From JBBDLF01 sp040879025 (GTDB lineage Bacteria > Pseudomonadota > Gammaproteobacteria > Pseudomonadales > Pseudohongiellaceae), in NCBI GenBank assembly GCA_040879025.1, contig JBBDLF010000040.1:62001-126000 (forward strand): DNA of 64,000 bases, given 5' to 3'. Shown piece after piece: positions 1 through 8,242 of the stretch. The notes below the pieces were generated by a model. That model was not told the origin of the DNA, did not search any database, and saw only the letters and a program-made list of their open reading frames with translations. The position numbers and the translations under genes were made by a program. Within the stretch, counting starts at the first letter, position 1; each line of letters begins with the position of its first letter.

Positions 1-77
1 TATACTTCGTCAGACACTAACCCTATGTGTTACGCAATGTAACACAAGATGTTGGGGTTTATATCGGGAGCACAGCA

Positions 78-401
78 ATGAAACTACAAGACTTGGTACT
101 TCGGTGTTACGCCGAGTCCAAAGGCGGTCAATGGCAGGCGATTTGTATTGACCTGAATCTTGCAGCTCAGGCAGACAGTTTTGAGGAAGCCAGAGAAAAG
201 CTTGAGGCCCAAATTTCGGATTACCTATATGGTGCGTTGGTTGGGGAAGATAGGAAGTATGCAGAGGTGCTAATACCCCGTCGCGCCCCGCTGAAATACA
301 GAGTTAAATATAATTTCCTTAGAGCTTTGACTCATTTCAATCATCATGTAAATCGCGCATTCAGGATGCCGATGCCCATGGTCCCCGCTAAGACAGGATG
401 A
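78..401 (+). CDS. HicB-like antitoxin
   Basis: A protein of about 107 residues with the HicB partial RNase-H-like fold signature: a short N-terminal strand, then a 'W.AICIDLNLAAQADSFEEAREKL' type core in which a buried strand is followed by an amphipathic helix. HicB antitoxins bind and neutralise HicA mRNA interferases and usually repress their own operon. The ATG at 78 is preferred because GGGAG lies about 7 bases upstream; an in-frame start at 27 adds residues that do not look like the family. The stop overlaps the start of the next reading frame (ATGA at 398-401), so the two are translationally coupled in the order antitoxin-toxin. No separate DNA-binding domain is obvious in the basic C-terminal tail. 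The family call rests on the core pattern and the HicA-like partner. Confidence 0.65.
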   Translation: MKLQDLVLRCYAESKGGQWQAICIDLNLAAQADSFEEAREKLEAQISDYLYGALVGEDRKYAEVLIPRRAPLKYRVKYNFLRALTHFNHHVNRAFRMPMPMVPAKTG

Positions 402-677
402 GTTCCAAACACCCACCTCTCACTTACAGGGATGTAGTGAGGGGGCTAAAGTCGATGGGCTTTGAGCAACAAAAAGAAGAAAGGAACCTCCCATGAGCAC
501 TGGAAGAAAGTCGTAAATGGTGTTCTTTACAAGGTTACCGTGGACGAACCGAAAGCCCCCTTTAGTCAGATGTTGATTGAGAGTATGGCGTCCCAAGCCA
601 GCGTCTCAAAAAAGAAATTCTATCAGAGCTGCCTAAAGAAGAAGAAAGATAAGCAGCGGCAAGCCTCCCTTTCCTAA
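398..677 (+). pseudogene. HicA-like mRNA interferase toxin, frameshifted
   Basis: Two frames together make one HicA-like toxin. The first runs from ATG 398 (MSSKHPPLTYRDVVRGLKSM..) to a TGA ending near 496. The second continues in the +1 frame from about 462 with KKKGTSHEHWKK and ends at 677. HicA proteins have a dsRBD-like fold and a catalytic His in a G(T/S)SH motif; GTSH is present, but only in the second frame. Removing one A from the AAAAA run at about 472-476 rejoins the frames as ..GFEQQKKKGTSHEHW... The gene is therefore either inactivated by a homopolymer insertion, mis-sequenced, or rescued by slippage. An independent start at TTG 462 would give a toxin lacking the first helix. It overlaps hicB by four bases. 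Confidence 0.62.
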
Positions 678-747
678 ATTTCAAACTGAGACACTACCAC
701 AGATTGACCGTAAGCCGGCGGATCAAGGCTGTTGATGGGCGCAGTTA

Positions 748-1245
748 CTACTCGATCCTGCGCCAGGTCAGGGTTGCTGTAGTGCGGCCGGTGGCGTTCC
801 TGAGAGACAATTTCAGCAATTCGTCTTCGAATTCGAAGTGACGGATATTGTCTCCGTCTACCCATTGAGGGGCGGTGGGTGAGCCTTCTACGTGGTGGAT
901 GACAATCTGCTTTTCCAGATCATAACTGACGGTCCCCCAATAGGCGAAGCCCGCTGTCATTCGCTCGGATGAGCGGGCAGCGCGTCCCGGGAGGTCGGTG
1001 GGCATGCCGAGCCCGGACATATTGCCGAATTCGTCGTAGGACAGACGTCCGATGTAGTGCATGTTGGTTGCACCACCTTGTGCCGGGAACGTGACGTAGC
1101 TCACCAGATCCCAGTCGCCGATGAATTTTGCCTTGACCTCATCCAGTTCGTCGGCGGTCGCGGTGGGGAAGAAGATTGAGGAAGAACTCATGGCAAGCAC
1201 CAGACAGGAGACCTTACTGAGTTGATGTAACAGGGATACTCTCAT
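748..1245 (-). CDS. Exported lipocalin-like domain protein
   Basis: About 165 residues from the start at 1245. An N-terminal hydrophobic stretch ending near ATADE looks like a signal peptide. The mature part has the lipocalin-5 type pattern: a GDWDLVSY strand near the start, a YIGRLSYDEFGNMSG strand pair, then FAYWGTVSYDLEKQIVIHHVEGS and a closing strand ending TATLTWRRIE. Proteins of this family are small periplasmic beta-barrels with no established ligand. The longer in-frame extension upstream of 1245 is Arg-rich and unlike a leader, so the internal Met was chosen. It converges on the HicA remnant and is divergent from the TIGR02647 gene. No operon partner is evident. Confidence 0.6.
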   Translation of the reverse strand: MRVSLLHQLSKVSCLVLAMSSSSIFFPTATADELDEVKAKFIGDWDLVSYVTFPAQGGATNMHYIGRLSYDEFGNMSGLGMPTDLPGRAARSSERMTAGFAYWGTVSYDLEKQIVIHHVEGSPTAPQWVDGDNIRHFEFEDELLKLSLRNATGRTTATLTWRRIE

Positions 1246-1417
1246 CGGCCCATGTCCTCGTCGGAATCTGGTGTATCTTACCGCTCCGGGAGCACGGTAT
1301 ACAACACTGGGCAGTGTCCCGGGAAAAGCTTTATGATGCTTGCGAAAAGCAGTGGGAAACAATGCGGATTACCCGGCCTTTTAACCCGGCCTCCGGCCCG
1401 TTCAGGAGAATAGCACG

Positions 1418-1657
1418 ATGCGATTGAGTAATGAGTTCCTCCAGGACCTGGAACTGTTGAGTTTGTTCAGTCTCGACAGCGCACTGGAAGGACTGAAGGT
1501 TCATCAGGACGCAGCACCTGAAAAAATCGCAGCCGCCAAACGGTTGTTTGAGATGAAACTGATTACCCGGGAAGATGGGGGTTATCTGACCACGCTGGGT
1601 ATCGAAGCGGCTGAGCATACCCATGCGCTGGTGCGGATTCTGCACTCGGGCCAGTAG
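1418..1657 (+). CDS. TIGR02647 family protein
   Basis: A 79-residue protein that matches the small TIGR02647 family of gammaproteobacteria from end to end. It begins with an LEL..LF.LDSALEGLKVH block, has a central DAAPEKIAAAKRLFEMKLIT helix pair, then GGYLTTLGIEAAEHTHAL, and ends at the usual length. The pattern suggests a winged-helix-like mini-domain, but no function is established for the family. The start at 1418 follows a gaGGAGaat ribosome-binding site. It stands alone, divergent from the lipocalin-like gene and upstream of the DUF1592 gene. The call rests on recognising the family's conserved blocks. Confidence 0.8.
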   Translation: MRLSNEFLQDLELLSLFSLDSALEGLKVHQDAAPEKIAAAKRLFEMKLITREDGGYLTTLGIEAAEHTHALVRILHSGQ

Positions 1658-1766
1658 CGGTTCAGGCCCGTTAAACTGTGCGCTGCGGGAGGTATTCCAT
1701 TGCACTGACACAGGCCGTAAGGTAGGCTCTGATGAATAGATCAGAAGAAAAACACAGGCGACGCCG

Positions 1767-4274
1767 ATGCGTTCAACCGCTTTGTTTCCGCTCACTATTG
1801 CCACTGTTGTCCTTGTTGCTGTTTTTGTTGGCACGCTTGCCGCGTCACGGCAGGTGATGGCGGCGTCGGTGGATGAGGAAACGTTTACGGCCGCGGATAT
1901 GCGGGAGGTTGTCAATACCTATTGCCTTGTCTGTCATAGCGACGCACTGCCCACCGCCGGCTTGTCGCTTCAGTCCATGGACTTTGCCGATCCCGGCAAT
2001 CACATGGAATCGCTGGAACTTGTGGTCAAAAAATTGCGGGCCCATATGATGCCGCCTGCCGGTTTGCCGCGACCGGAGTTCGCCACGTATGAACTGATGA
2101 CCGGGTGGCTGGAAGCCGAACTCGACCGCGCCTGGGACGCCAAACCAAATCCCGGCAGGGTGACGCCGGTTCACCGCATGAATCGCTACGAATACAACAA
2201 TGCCGTCAACGATCTGTTGGGGCTTGATGTTGATGTGATGTCGCTGTTGCCCGGTGATCCGACGGCCGACGGCAGTTTTGACAACATGGCTGAATCGCTG
2301 CCGTTTACCACCGCGCATATGGAACGTTATATGTCTGTGGCCAGACAGGTGACGCGGCTGGCCACCGGGCTGCCTCCCGTCGGTCCCACCATAACCGGCT
2401 ATGAAATTCCACTGCATGTGGCGCAGGACTGGCGCCAAAATGAAGAAGTGCCGTTCGGTTCCCGCGGTGGCATCGGGGTGTCCCACCATTTCCCGGTGGA
2501 CGGAGACTATCTGATCCGCGTGCATCTGGAACGAAATTACCAGGATTATATAAAAGGGCTGGGCTGGCCGCAGCAACTCGAGATACGCCTGGACGGCCGC
2601 CTGCTGAAGCGATTTACCATCGGCGGCGAAGCGCCTGGGACACCGGCGCCGCTGAGTTTCAGTGGCACCGGTGAGCCGGGCAGTATCGACTGGGAAGAAT
2701 ACATGCTGACGCACGCCGAAGCAGGACTCGAAGTTCGCGTACCGGTGAAGGCGGGACCCGGGACCCTGGCGGTGTCGTATGTGAGACAGCAATGGGAGCC
2801 GGAAGGGATTCCCCAGCCGGTTCAGCAAGGAAGGCTTTATGCGAACGACGAAGCCTACATGGATAACCAGAAAGTGTATCTGGTGGAAGTGGGCGGGCCT
2901 TACTTTTCAACCGGTTCCCCGCCCGACTCCTCAACCGGTATTGCCAGGGATACGCCCAGCCGCCGAAACATTTTTACCTGTCATCCCGAGCAGGGCGCCG
3001 AGGAAATGGCCTGTGTCACTGAGATCCTGTCCCGGATGGCGCGAAACGCTTACCGGCGGGCGGTGACTGATGACGATCTGACCCTGTTGTTGAGCTTTTA
3101 CGACCGCGGACGGGAGCAGGGTGGAAGTTTCGACGCCGGGGTTCAGTTGGCGCTGGAATTCATGCTCAGCGACCCCGACTTTCTGATCCGTACCTATCAT
3201 GACCCGCCGCAGGCCGAGCAAGGACAACCGTTTCGCTTGAGTGACAGTGAACTGGCGTCGCGTCTTTCCTTCTTTCTGTGGAGTACCGCACCAGACGAGA
3301 CACTGCTGGAACTGGCGGAACAGGGCAGGCTGTCGGACGAGGAGATATTGACGCAGCAGGCGCGTCGCATGCTGGCCGATCCGCGTGGCGTCACCACGCT
3401 GGTCGAAGATTTTGCCGCGCAGTGGCTGAACTTGAGGCGCCTGGATGAAGTGCAGATAAATACAGTGGTCTTTCCGGAATATGACCTGAGCCTTATGGAG
3501 TCCTTCCGTCACGAAACGGAGCTGTTCATCGGTGGTACACTGCGTTCTGATACAAGCATTCTGGAATTGTTGAGCGCTGATTACACTTATTTGAATGAGC
3601 GTCTCGCGCGGCACTACGGCATTCCCGGAATCTACGGCAGCCGTTTCCGCAAGGCTGCTTTGCCGGATACGTCACAACGGGGTGGGCTGCTGGCCAACGG
3701 CGCGTTGCTCACCGTGACGTCCTATCCGGGACGCACCTCACCGGTGTTACGTGGCAAATGGTTGCTGGATAATATGCTGGGCACTCCGCCACCGCCGCCT
3801 CCCGCCAACGTGCCCATTCTCCCGGATGCGGAAGCGGGTGAAGTGCCCACGTCGATTCGCGAGCGACTCACACGGCACAGGGAGGATCCCGTCTGCGCCT
3901 CCTGTCACAACGTGATTGATCCGCTGGGTTTTGCGCTGGAAAATTTTGATGTGATCGGCGCGTGGCGTCATTACGATGAAGTGGGAAATCCGGTGGATCC
4001 TGATGGAACTTATCCGGGGGATGTCACGTTTGGTGGCTTCGCGGATCTGCGCGACTGGATGCTTGAGCGACCCGACCGTTTCGCCCATACATTGACGGAA
4101 AAACTGATGGCCTATGCGCTCGGGCGGCGCGTCGACTATTTTGACCAGCCGGCGATTCGCCAAATTGTTCGCGACGCGGCGGCCGATAACTACACTTGGT
4201 CTTCCCTGATTTTGGGAATTGTACAAAGCCCTCCCTTTCTGATGAGCATGCCCCGCGAGGTAACAACTCAATGA
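1767..4274 (+). CDS. DUF1592/DUF1588/DUF1585 cytochrome-like exported protein
   Basis: An 835-residue exported protein of the DUF1587-DUF1592-DUF1588-DUF1585 architecture. A signal-anchor-like segment (residues about 7-33) is followed by a heme-binding CLVCH motif at residues 53-57 and a helical TP.HRMNRYEYNNAVNDLLGL block (DUF1587). A central carbohydrate-binding-like beta domain comes next, then DUF1592 (LASRLSFFLWSTAPDETLL). DUF1588 carries a second CASCH motif near residue 710, and DUF1585 closes the protein (LGRRVDYFDQPAIRQIV). The family is abundant in Planctomycetes and some gammaproteobacteria, and almost always sits next to DUF1552 proteins; its substrate is unproven. The stop overlaps the next start (ATGA), so the two products are very likely made together and may form an extracytoplasmic redox complex. 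Confidence 0.88.
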   Translation: MRSTALFPLTIATVVLVAVFVGTLAASRQVMAASVDEETFTAADMREVVNTYCLVCHSDALPTAGLSLQSMDFADPGNHMESLELVVKKLRAHMMPPAGLPRPEFATYELMTGWLEAELDRAWDAKPNPGRVTPVHRMNRYEYNNAVNDLLGLDVDVMSLLPGDPTADGSFDNMAESLPFTTAHMERYMSVARQVTRLATGLPPVGPTITGYEIPLHVAQDWRQNEEVPFGSRGGIGVSHHFPVDGDYLIRVHLERNYQDYIKGLGWPQQLEIRLDGRLLKRFTIGGEAPGTPAPLSFSGTGEPGSIDWEEYMLTHAEAGLEVRVPVKAGPGTLAVSYVRQQWEPEGIPQPVQQGRLYANDEAYMDNQKVYLVEVGGPYFSTGSPPDSSTGIARDTPSRRNIFTCHPEQGAEEMACVTEILSRMARNAYRRAVTDDDLTLLLSFYDRGREQGGSFDAGVQLALEFMLSDPDFLIRTYHDPPQAEQGQPFRLSDSELASRLSFFLWSTAPDETLLELAEQGRLSDEEILTQQARRMLADPRGVTTLVEDFAAQWLNLRRLDEVQINTVVFPEYDLSLMESFRHETELFIGGTLRSDTSILELLSADYTYLNERLARHYGIPGIYGSRFRKAALPDTSQRGGLLANGALLTVTSYPGRTSPVLRGKWLLDNMLGTPPPPPPANVPILPDAEAGEVPTSIRERLTRHREDPVCASCHNVIDPLGFALENFDVIGAWRHYDEVGNPVDPDGTYPGDVTFGGFADLRDWMLERPDRFAHTLTEKLMAYALGRRVDYFDQPAIRQIVRDAAADNYTWSSLILGIVQSPPFLMSMPREVTTQ

Positions 4275-5650
4275 AAAACAGCAACCCCACGGTCAATATC
4301 GGTACCGGCAACCCCACGGTCAATATTGGTACCGGCAAGGCGATTTCCCGGCGGACTGTACTGCGGGGCGCCGGAGCGGCCCTGGCATTGCCGTTTCTGA
4401 ACGCGATGACTCCGGCGTTTGCCCAGGGTCCGGCCGCAGTGCCAATTCACCGATTCCAGACCTTTTATGTGCCCAATGGCATGGCCATGGACTACTGGAC
4501 ACCGGCCACTGTCGGGAGAAATTTTGAACTCACCCCTATCCTGCAACCGCTCGCTGACTTCCGGGAACAGATGCTGGTGCTTTCCGGGTTGAAGGCGAAC
4601 TGGAATATCGCCCATGCCGGGGCGGGTGGTTCATTTCTGACCGGCGTGACACGCGGCGGACGCAACGAAGTTGAGATACTGGCGGATGTTTCGGTTGACC
4701 AGTTGCTGGCCCGGGAACTAGGCAGGCAAACCCAACTGTCCTCGCTCGAGCTTTCCATGGATGCTCCCGCTCACGCCGGCGCCTGCACTGTCAATCTCAG
4801 CTGTGTCTATACCCATACGCTGTCGTGGCGCGGCCCGACGGAACCCTTGCCGATGGAGCATAATCCGCGGGCGGTGTTTGAGCGACTGTTCGGCGACAGT
4901 GGCAGCACGGCGCGCGACGCGCGGGAAGCGCGGCTCAGGCAGCAGACCAGTATTCTCGATGCGGTTCTGGAAAAATTGTCAGGCTTGCAGATGAAGCTCG
5001 GGGCGGAAGACAGGCATCTTGTGAGCAGCTATACCGAATCGATCCGTAATATTGAACGCAGGATACAGAAAGCCGAAGAACAGATCGATCTGAACCTGCC
5101 GGCAATCGACCAGCCGGCGGGTGTGCCACCGGTATTCGAGGACCACCTGGAACTGATGCAGGATCTGCAGGTACTGGCGATGCAAACAGATCTTACCCGG
5201 GTTATCACTTTTATGCTCAGCAAGGAACAAAGTGCCAGGCCCTACCCGCAAATTGGAGTGCCGGATGCGCATCATCCATTGTCACACCATAACAACAACC
5301 CACAACTGGTGGAAAAAATGTCCAGAATCAACACCTACCATGCACAGTTGTTCGCCAACTACCTGCGGAAGCTGGACGCGACTCCGGACGGAGACGGTTC
5401 ATTGCTTGATAACATGACAATTCTGTACGGCGCCGGACTTTCCAACAGCACAATCCACTCCGGCGACAATCTTCCGGTACTGTTGCTCGGTGGTGGCGCC
5501 GGATGGCTGCGAGGGGGTGAACATTTGCAGTATAAGAACGAGCCGACCATGGCGAACCTGTTGGTCACGCTGATGGAAAAATTCAATCTGCCGGTTGACC
5601 GGATTGGTGGCAGCACCGGAAGGCTTCCGATTGATGTATCTCCGGCTTAG
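4271..5650 (+). CDS. DUF1552 domain protein, Tat-exported
   Basis: About 459 residues. The ATG at 4271 overlaps the upstream stop, which fixes the start. The N-region carries a twin-arginine signal (SRRTVLRGAGAALALPFL) with AFAQ as the likely cleavage site, so the protein is exported folded through Tat. The body matches DUF1552: FYVPNGMAMDYWTPA early, a central VSSYTESIRNIERRI helix, HHPLSHHNNN in the second half, and the closing ILYGAGLSNSTIHSGDNLPVLLLGGG. This C-terminal half resembles the DUF1501 / alkaline-phosphatase-like fold. DUF1552 proteins are the regular partners of DUF1592 proteins and their enzymatic activity is unknown. The first 22 residues contain an exact nine-residue tandem duplication, described separately. 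Confidence 0.88.
   Translation: MKNSNPTVNIGTGNPTVNIGTGKAISRRTVLRGAGAALALPFLNAMTPAFAQGPAAVPIHRFQTFYVPNGMAMDYWTPATVGRNFELTPILQPLADFREQMLVLSGLKANWNIAHAGAGGSFLTGVTRGGRNEVEILADVSVDQLLARELGRQTQLSSLELSMDAPAHAGACTVNLSCVYTHTLSWRGPTEPLPMEHNPRAVFERLFGDSGSTARDAREARLRQQTSILDAVLEKLSGLQMKLGAEDRHLVSSYTESIRNIERRIQKAEEQIDLNLPAIDQPAGVPPVFEDHLELMQDLQVLAMQTDLTRVITFMLSKEQSARPYPQIGVPDAHHPLSHHNNNPQLVEKMSRINTYHAQLFANYLRKLDATPDGDGSLLDNMTILYGAGLSNSTIHSGDNLPVLLLGGGAGWLRGGEHLQYKNEPTMANLLVTLMEKFNLPVDRIGGSTGRLPIDVSPA
4283..4336 (+). repeat. 27-bp in-frame tandem duplication in the DUF1552 leader
   Basis: Two copies of a 27-base unit sit head to tail, differing by one C/T change (ATATCGG against ATATTGG). They encode NPTVNIGTG twice, just ahead of the twin-arginine motif. 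A low-complexity duplication in the N-region would lengthen the leader by nine residues without touching the Tat motif. Confidence 0.9.
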
Positions 5651-5692
5651 GCGCGTGCATTCAATGATCTGCGTATCAGGAAAGCCGGTATT

Positions 5693-7084
5693 ATGAAGAC
5701 TCTGTGGCGCAATTTTCTGTTACTGGCTGTCGCCGTGACTGTCACCGCGGCGGCGGGTCAGGGTATGCCAACTGTGGTGGCTGCGGCTAAAGAGTCCGAT
5801 TTGCAGGCGTTGCGAACACGGCTGGATGAAGGCGCTGACGTGAACGAGGTCTACGCGGACGGCACCTCGGCGTTGCACTGGGCTGCTTATCACGACAGTC
5901 TCGACGCCGCTGATCTGTTGCTCGATGCCGGGGCGAATGTGAATGCGATAACCGACCTGGGTGTGACGCCTCTGTGGCTGGCGGCGCAGAACGGCAGCGC
6001 CGTCATGGTGGAAACGCTGCTTGAGTCAGGTGCGGATCCCAACGAGACACTGGTCTCCGGTGAGACGGTGGTCATGACCGCGGCCAGAACCGGAAACGCC
6101 AGGGTGGTGCGTCAGTTGCTCGCCGCCGGTGCGAACCCCGACGGCAGTGTAACCCGGGGGCAAACCGCCCTGATGTGGGCGGCGGGACAGGGACACGCCG
6201 ATGTTGTTGAAGCACTACTCGATCATGGTGCTGATTTCGAGGCCAGTACCGAAACGCGCAGGCAGTATGTGAAAAGCGAGAAGGAACAGGACAGTCATCC
6301 TGCCTACAAGCACTGGGTAGAGGAAGGCGGTAACTCAGCGTTGTTGTTTGCGGCTCGCGCCGGTGACCTGGACTCGGCGCGGTTGCTGGTCGAGGCGGGC
6401 AGTGATGTCAACGCCGTGTCAGCTTTCGGAACCAGCCCCGTCATCATGGCGGTGCATAGTGGCAATGTCGCGCTGCTGGATTTCCTTTTGAACAGTGGCG
6501 CCGATCCCGATAGCGCGGCCAGTGGTCACACCGCGCTGCATGATGCGATTCTGCGCGGCAACCCCAAGGCGGTGAACGTGTTGCTGGTCCATGGCGCGAA
6601 TCCCGATGCCGTGCTCGAGCGCGCCACACCCGCCCGGCGCCAGTCGGACGATTATCATTTTCATGACGCGCTTGCCGGCGCGACGCCGTTGTGGCTCGCC
6701 GCCCGATTCAGTGAGCCGGTCATCATGCAGGCGCTTGTGGATCATGGCGCCGATATCAGCTTTGTAAAAAAGGTAAACTATCCCGCGCTGCGCGACCTCG
6801 AACCGGTCGTAGTGGATGAAGGGGAAATATCGATTCTGATGGCCGCAGTGAGAATGGGTAACCGGCGACTGCGCAACAGTTGGGGCAGTGCCGAGCGCCG
6901 CGCAGGCCGGTCAGGTGAGGATATGGAGTCGCTCGTTCACGCGGCTGTCGGAATCGCCGTTGCAGGCGGGGTGGAACTTGACCTGGAAAACGCTGCCGGC
7001 CAGACCGCGCTGGACGCCGCGACAGCACTCGGCTACGAGTCCGTGGCCGGGTTTCTGATCGCATCCGGAGCCCGCAGCGACTAA
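5693..7084 (+). CDS. Exported ankyrin-repeat protein
   Basis: A 463-residue protein with a cleavable signal peptide (first about 22 residues, ending TAAAGQG). A run of ankyrin repeats follows, recognisable from repeated G.TALHWAA...A..LL..GA..N blocks: for example TSALHWAAYHDSLDAADLLL, TPLWLAAQNGSAVMVETLLE, TALMWAAGQGHADVVEALLD, and a last one near the C-terminus. Exported ankyrin proteins act as protein-binding scaffolds in the periplasm; no enzymatic motif is visible. The start at 5693 follows an AGGAAAG site. It lies 42 bases after the DUF1552 gene on the same strand, and DUF1592/DUF1552/ankyrin neighbourhoods suggest a shared envelope role. Partner unknown. Confidence 0.85.
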   Translation: MKTLWRNFLLLAVAVTVTAAAGQGMPTVVAAAKESDLQALRTRLDEGADVNEVYADGTSALHWAAYHDSLDAADLLLDAGANVNAITDLGVTPLWLAAQNGSAVMVETLLESGADPNETLVSGETVVMTAARTGNARVVRQLLAAGANPDGSVTRGQTALMWAAGQGHADVVEALLDHGADFEASTETRRQYVKSEKEQDSHPAYKHWVEEGGNSALLFAARAGDLDSARLLVEAGSDVNAVSAFGTSPVIMAVHSGNVALLDFLLNSGADPDSAASGHTALHDAILRGNPKAVNVLLVHGANPDAVLERATPARRQSDDYHFHDALAGATPLWLAARFSEPVIMQALVDHGADISFVKKVNYPALRDLEPVVVDEGEISILMAAVRMGNRRLRNSWGSAERRAGRSGEDMESLVHAAVGIAVAGGVELDLENAAGQTALDAATALGYESVAGFLIASGARSD

Positions 7085-7242
7085 GTCGACCCCGACCCCG
7101 GCCCGGAAGCAGCAATCCCGTGAATTGCACGCTTGAAGACTACGATTCACCTGTGGTCTGTAGTATTATTGCCGCTTTTTCACGTATCGTCTGCGTGAAT
7201 CAAGGCGCGGCTGTTCGCGCCGACAATTTATATGTGACACCA

Positions 7243-7674
7243 ATGGAAACAGAGAAAAACCCCGCCGCGCGAGAGCCGTTGGGCCCCAGGCTGACCCTGC
7301 CGGTGCCGAATCGGCTTCACGTCCCCGCCATGCCCGGATCAACCAATCGACCGGTAAAGCAAGCGGCCATCGCACTGTTGTCTGCGATAGAGCAGGACCC
7401 TTTGTCATTGCAAGGCTGGTCACAGGCCTTGAGTCAATTCGATGCACCCGCCGTTACGTCCGAACTGGAACTGAGCCATAAACAACAAGTCTACGATGAA
7501 TACTTTAATGTCGCGCGCCACGAAGGTTCAACGGACCTACTTCTTGCAGCAATCGCTCAAGTGGTTAGCGAATTGACCCTGGAATTCAGTGATTCAAAAT
7601 TACAGGCAAGCGAGATTTCCGACAGGCTGCTGGATGGTCTGAAGGCGCTTTTGGAGACTTTGTGTGAAAACTGA
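7243..7674 (+). CDS. Unrecognised protein, first gene of the sulfotransferase/ATP-grasp cluster
   Basis: About 143 residues from ATG 7243. I recognise no family. The N-terminal third is Pro-rich and probably disordered (LTLPVPNRLHVPAMPGSTN). The rest looks all-helical, with a conserved-looking HKQQVYDEYFNVARHEGSTD segment and a Leu-rich amphipathic C-terminal helix (RLLDGLKALLETLCEN), so a small helical partner or carrier-like subunit is possible. There is no Ser in a phosphopantetheine-type motif to call it an acyl carrier. Its last bases overlap the start of the next gene (GTG at 7664), so it is coupled to the following 192-residue protein and is likely the first gene of the operon. An earlier in-frame start at 7120 exists but gives an unconvincing Cys-rich leader. 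Confidence 0.55.
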   Translation: METEKNPAAREPLGPRLTLPVPNRLHVPAMPGSTNRPVKQAAIALLSAIEQDPLSLQGWSQALSQFDAPAVTSELELSHKQQVYDEYFNVARHEGSTDLLLAAIAQVVSELTLEFSDSKLQASEISDRLLDGLKALLETLCEN

Positions 7675-8242
7675 GGAGGCCATGCGTCGTTGGCAAACGG
7701 GTCATCACGCATTTTTTGTGTTGATTCAGGGGATTGTAATCAATCAGAGGCAGTTGCTGGCAAGGCTGAGGCAGGGCAATATTTCCGCCTCCCGTGCGGC
7801 ATTTAAACGAGCGACCCGGCTGCTCGACGCCTCCGCGGCAGCGATGCGTCTGACAGGACGGATGCCGGCAAGCTGTTATGATGCTGTTCGTGAATCGATG
7901 ACACCGCCTTCTGTTCCCGCGGGTTTTTCAGGCCTGTGGTCGATAGATCACCGTGCCATGATCGACGAGTTGAAAGCATTGAAAAGGCAAATCGTGGTAT
8001 TGGACGATGATCTGATAGAGGACCATCAATCCTGGATGGCGGCTCTGGATCGCGCTTACCAATCACATGCCTACGTCTGCGAGCAATTTGTCGGGGACGG
8101 CCCCAGCCTGGCCATGAGAACCGAGAAAAACACCTCACAACGAAGCGGGCTTCAGAGCCTTGACGCTTTTCGGGAACGCACACTGAACCTTGCCGCGATG
8201 CGAGGCAGTAAACAAAAAGCAACGCCTTCATGCGAAGAGTAG
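7664..8242 (+). CDS. Unrecognised helical protein of the sulfotransferase/ATP-grasp cluster
   Basis: 192 residues from GTG 7664, which has a GGAG site 7 bases upstream; ATG 7682 is an alternative but its GAGGAGG lies only two bases away. No family recognised. It has a His-rich N-terminus (WQTGHHAFFVLIQGIV), a helix with RATRLLDASAAAMRLTGRMP, an SMTPPSVPAGFSGLWSIDH segment, and a long acidic helix (LDDDLIEDHQSWM). The His/Trp/Asp-rich all-helical pattern recalls small heme- or metal-binding oxygenase folds, but this is only an impression. It overlaps the genes on both sides (11 bases with the previous, 13 with the next), strong evidence for coordinated translation with the methyltransferase. 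Confidence 0.55.
   Translation: MKTEEAMRRWQTGHHAFFVLIQGIVINQRQLLARLRQGNISASRAAFKRATRLLDASAAAMRLTGRMPASCYDAVRESMTPPSVPAGFSGLWSIDHRAMIDELKALKRQIVVLDDDLIEDHQSWMAALDRAYQSHAYVCEQFVGDGPSLAMRTEKNTSQRSGLQSLDAFRERTLNLAAMRGSKQKATPSCEE

Noticed and set aside
398..497. Programmed -1 frameshifting in hicA
   Set aside because: The second frame is +1 (or -2) relative to the first, so a -1 slippery site cannot join them; transcriptional slippage or an indel remain possible.
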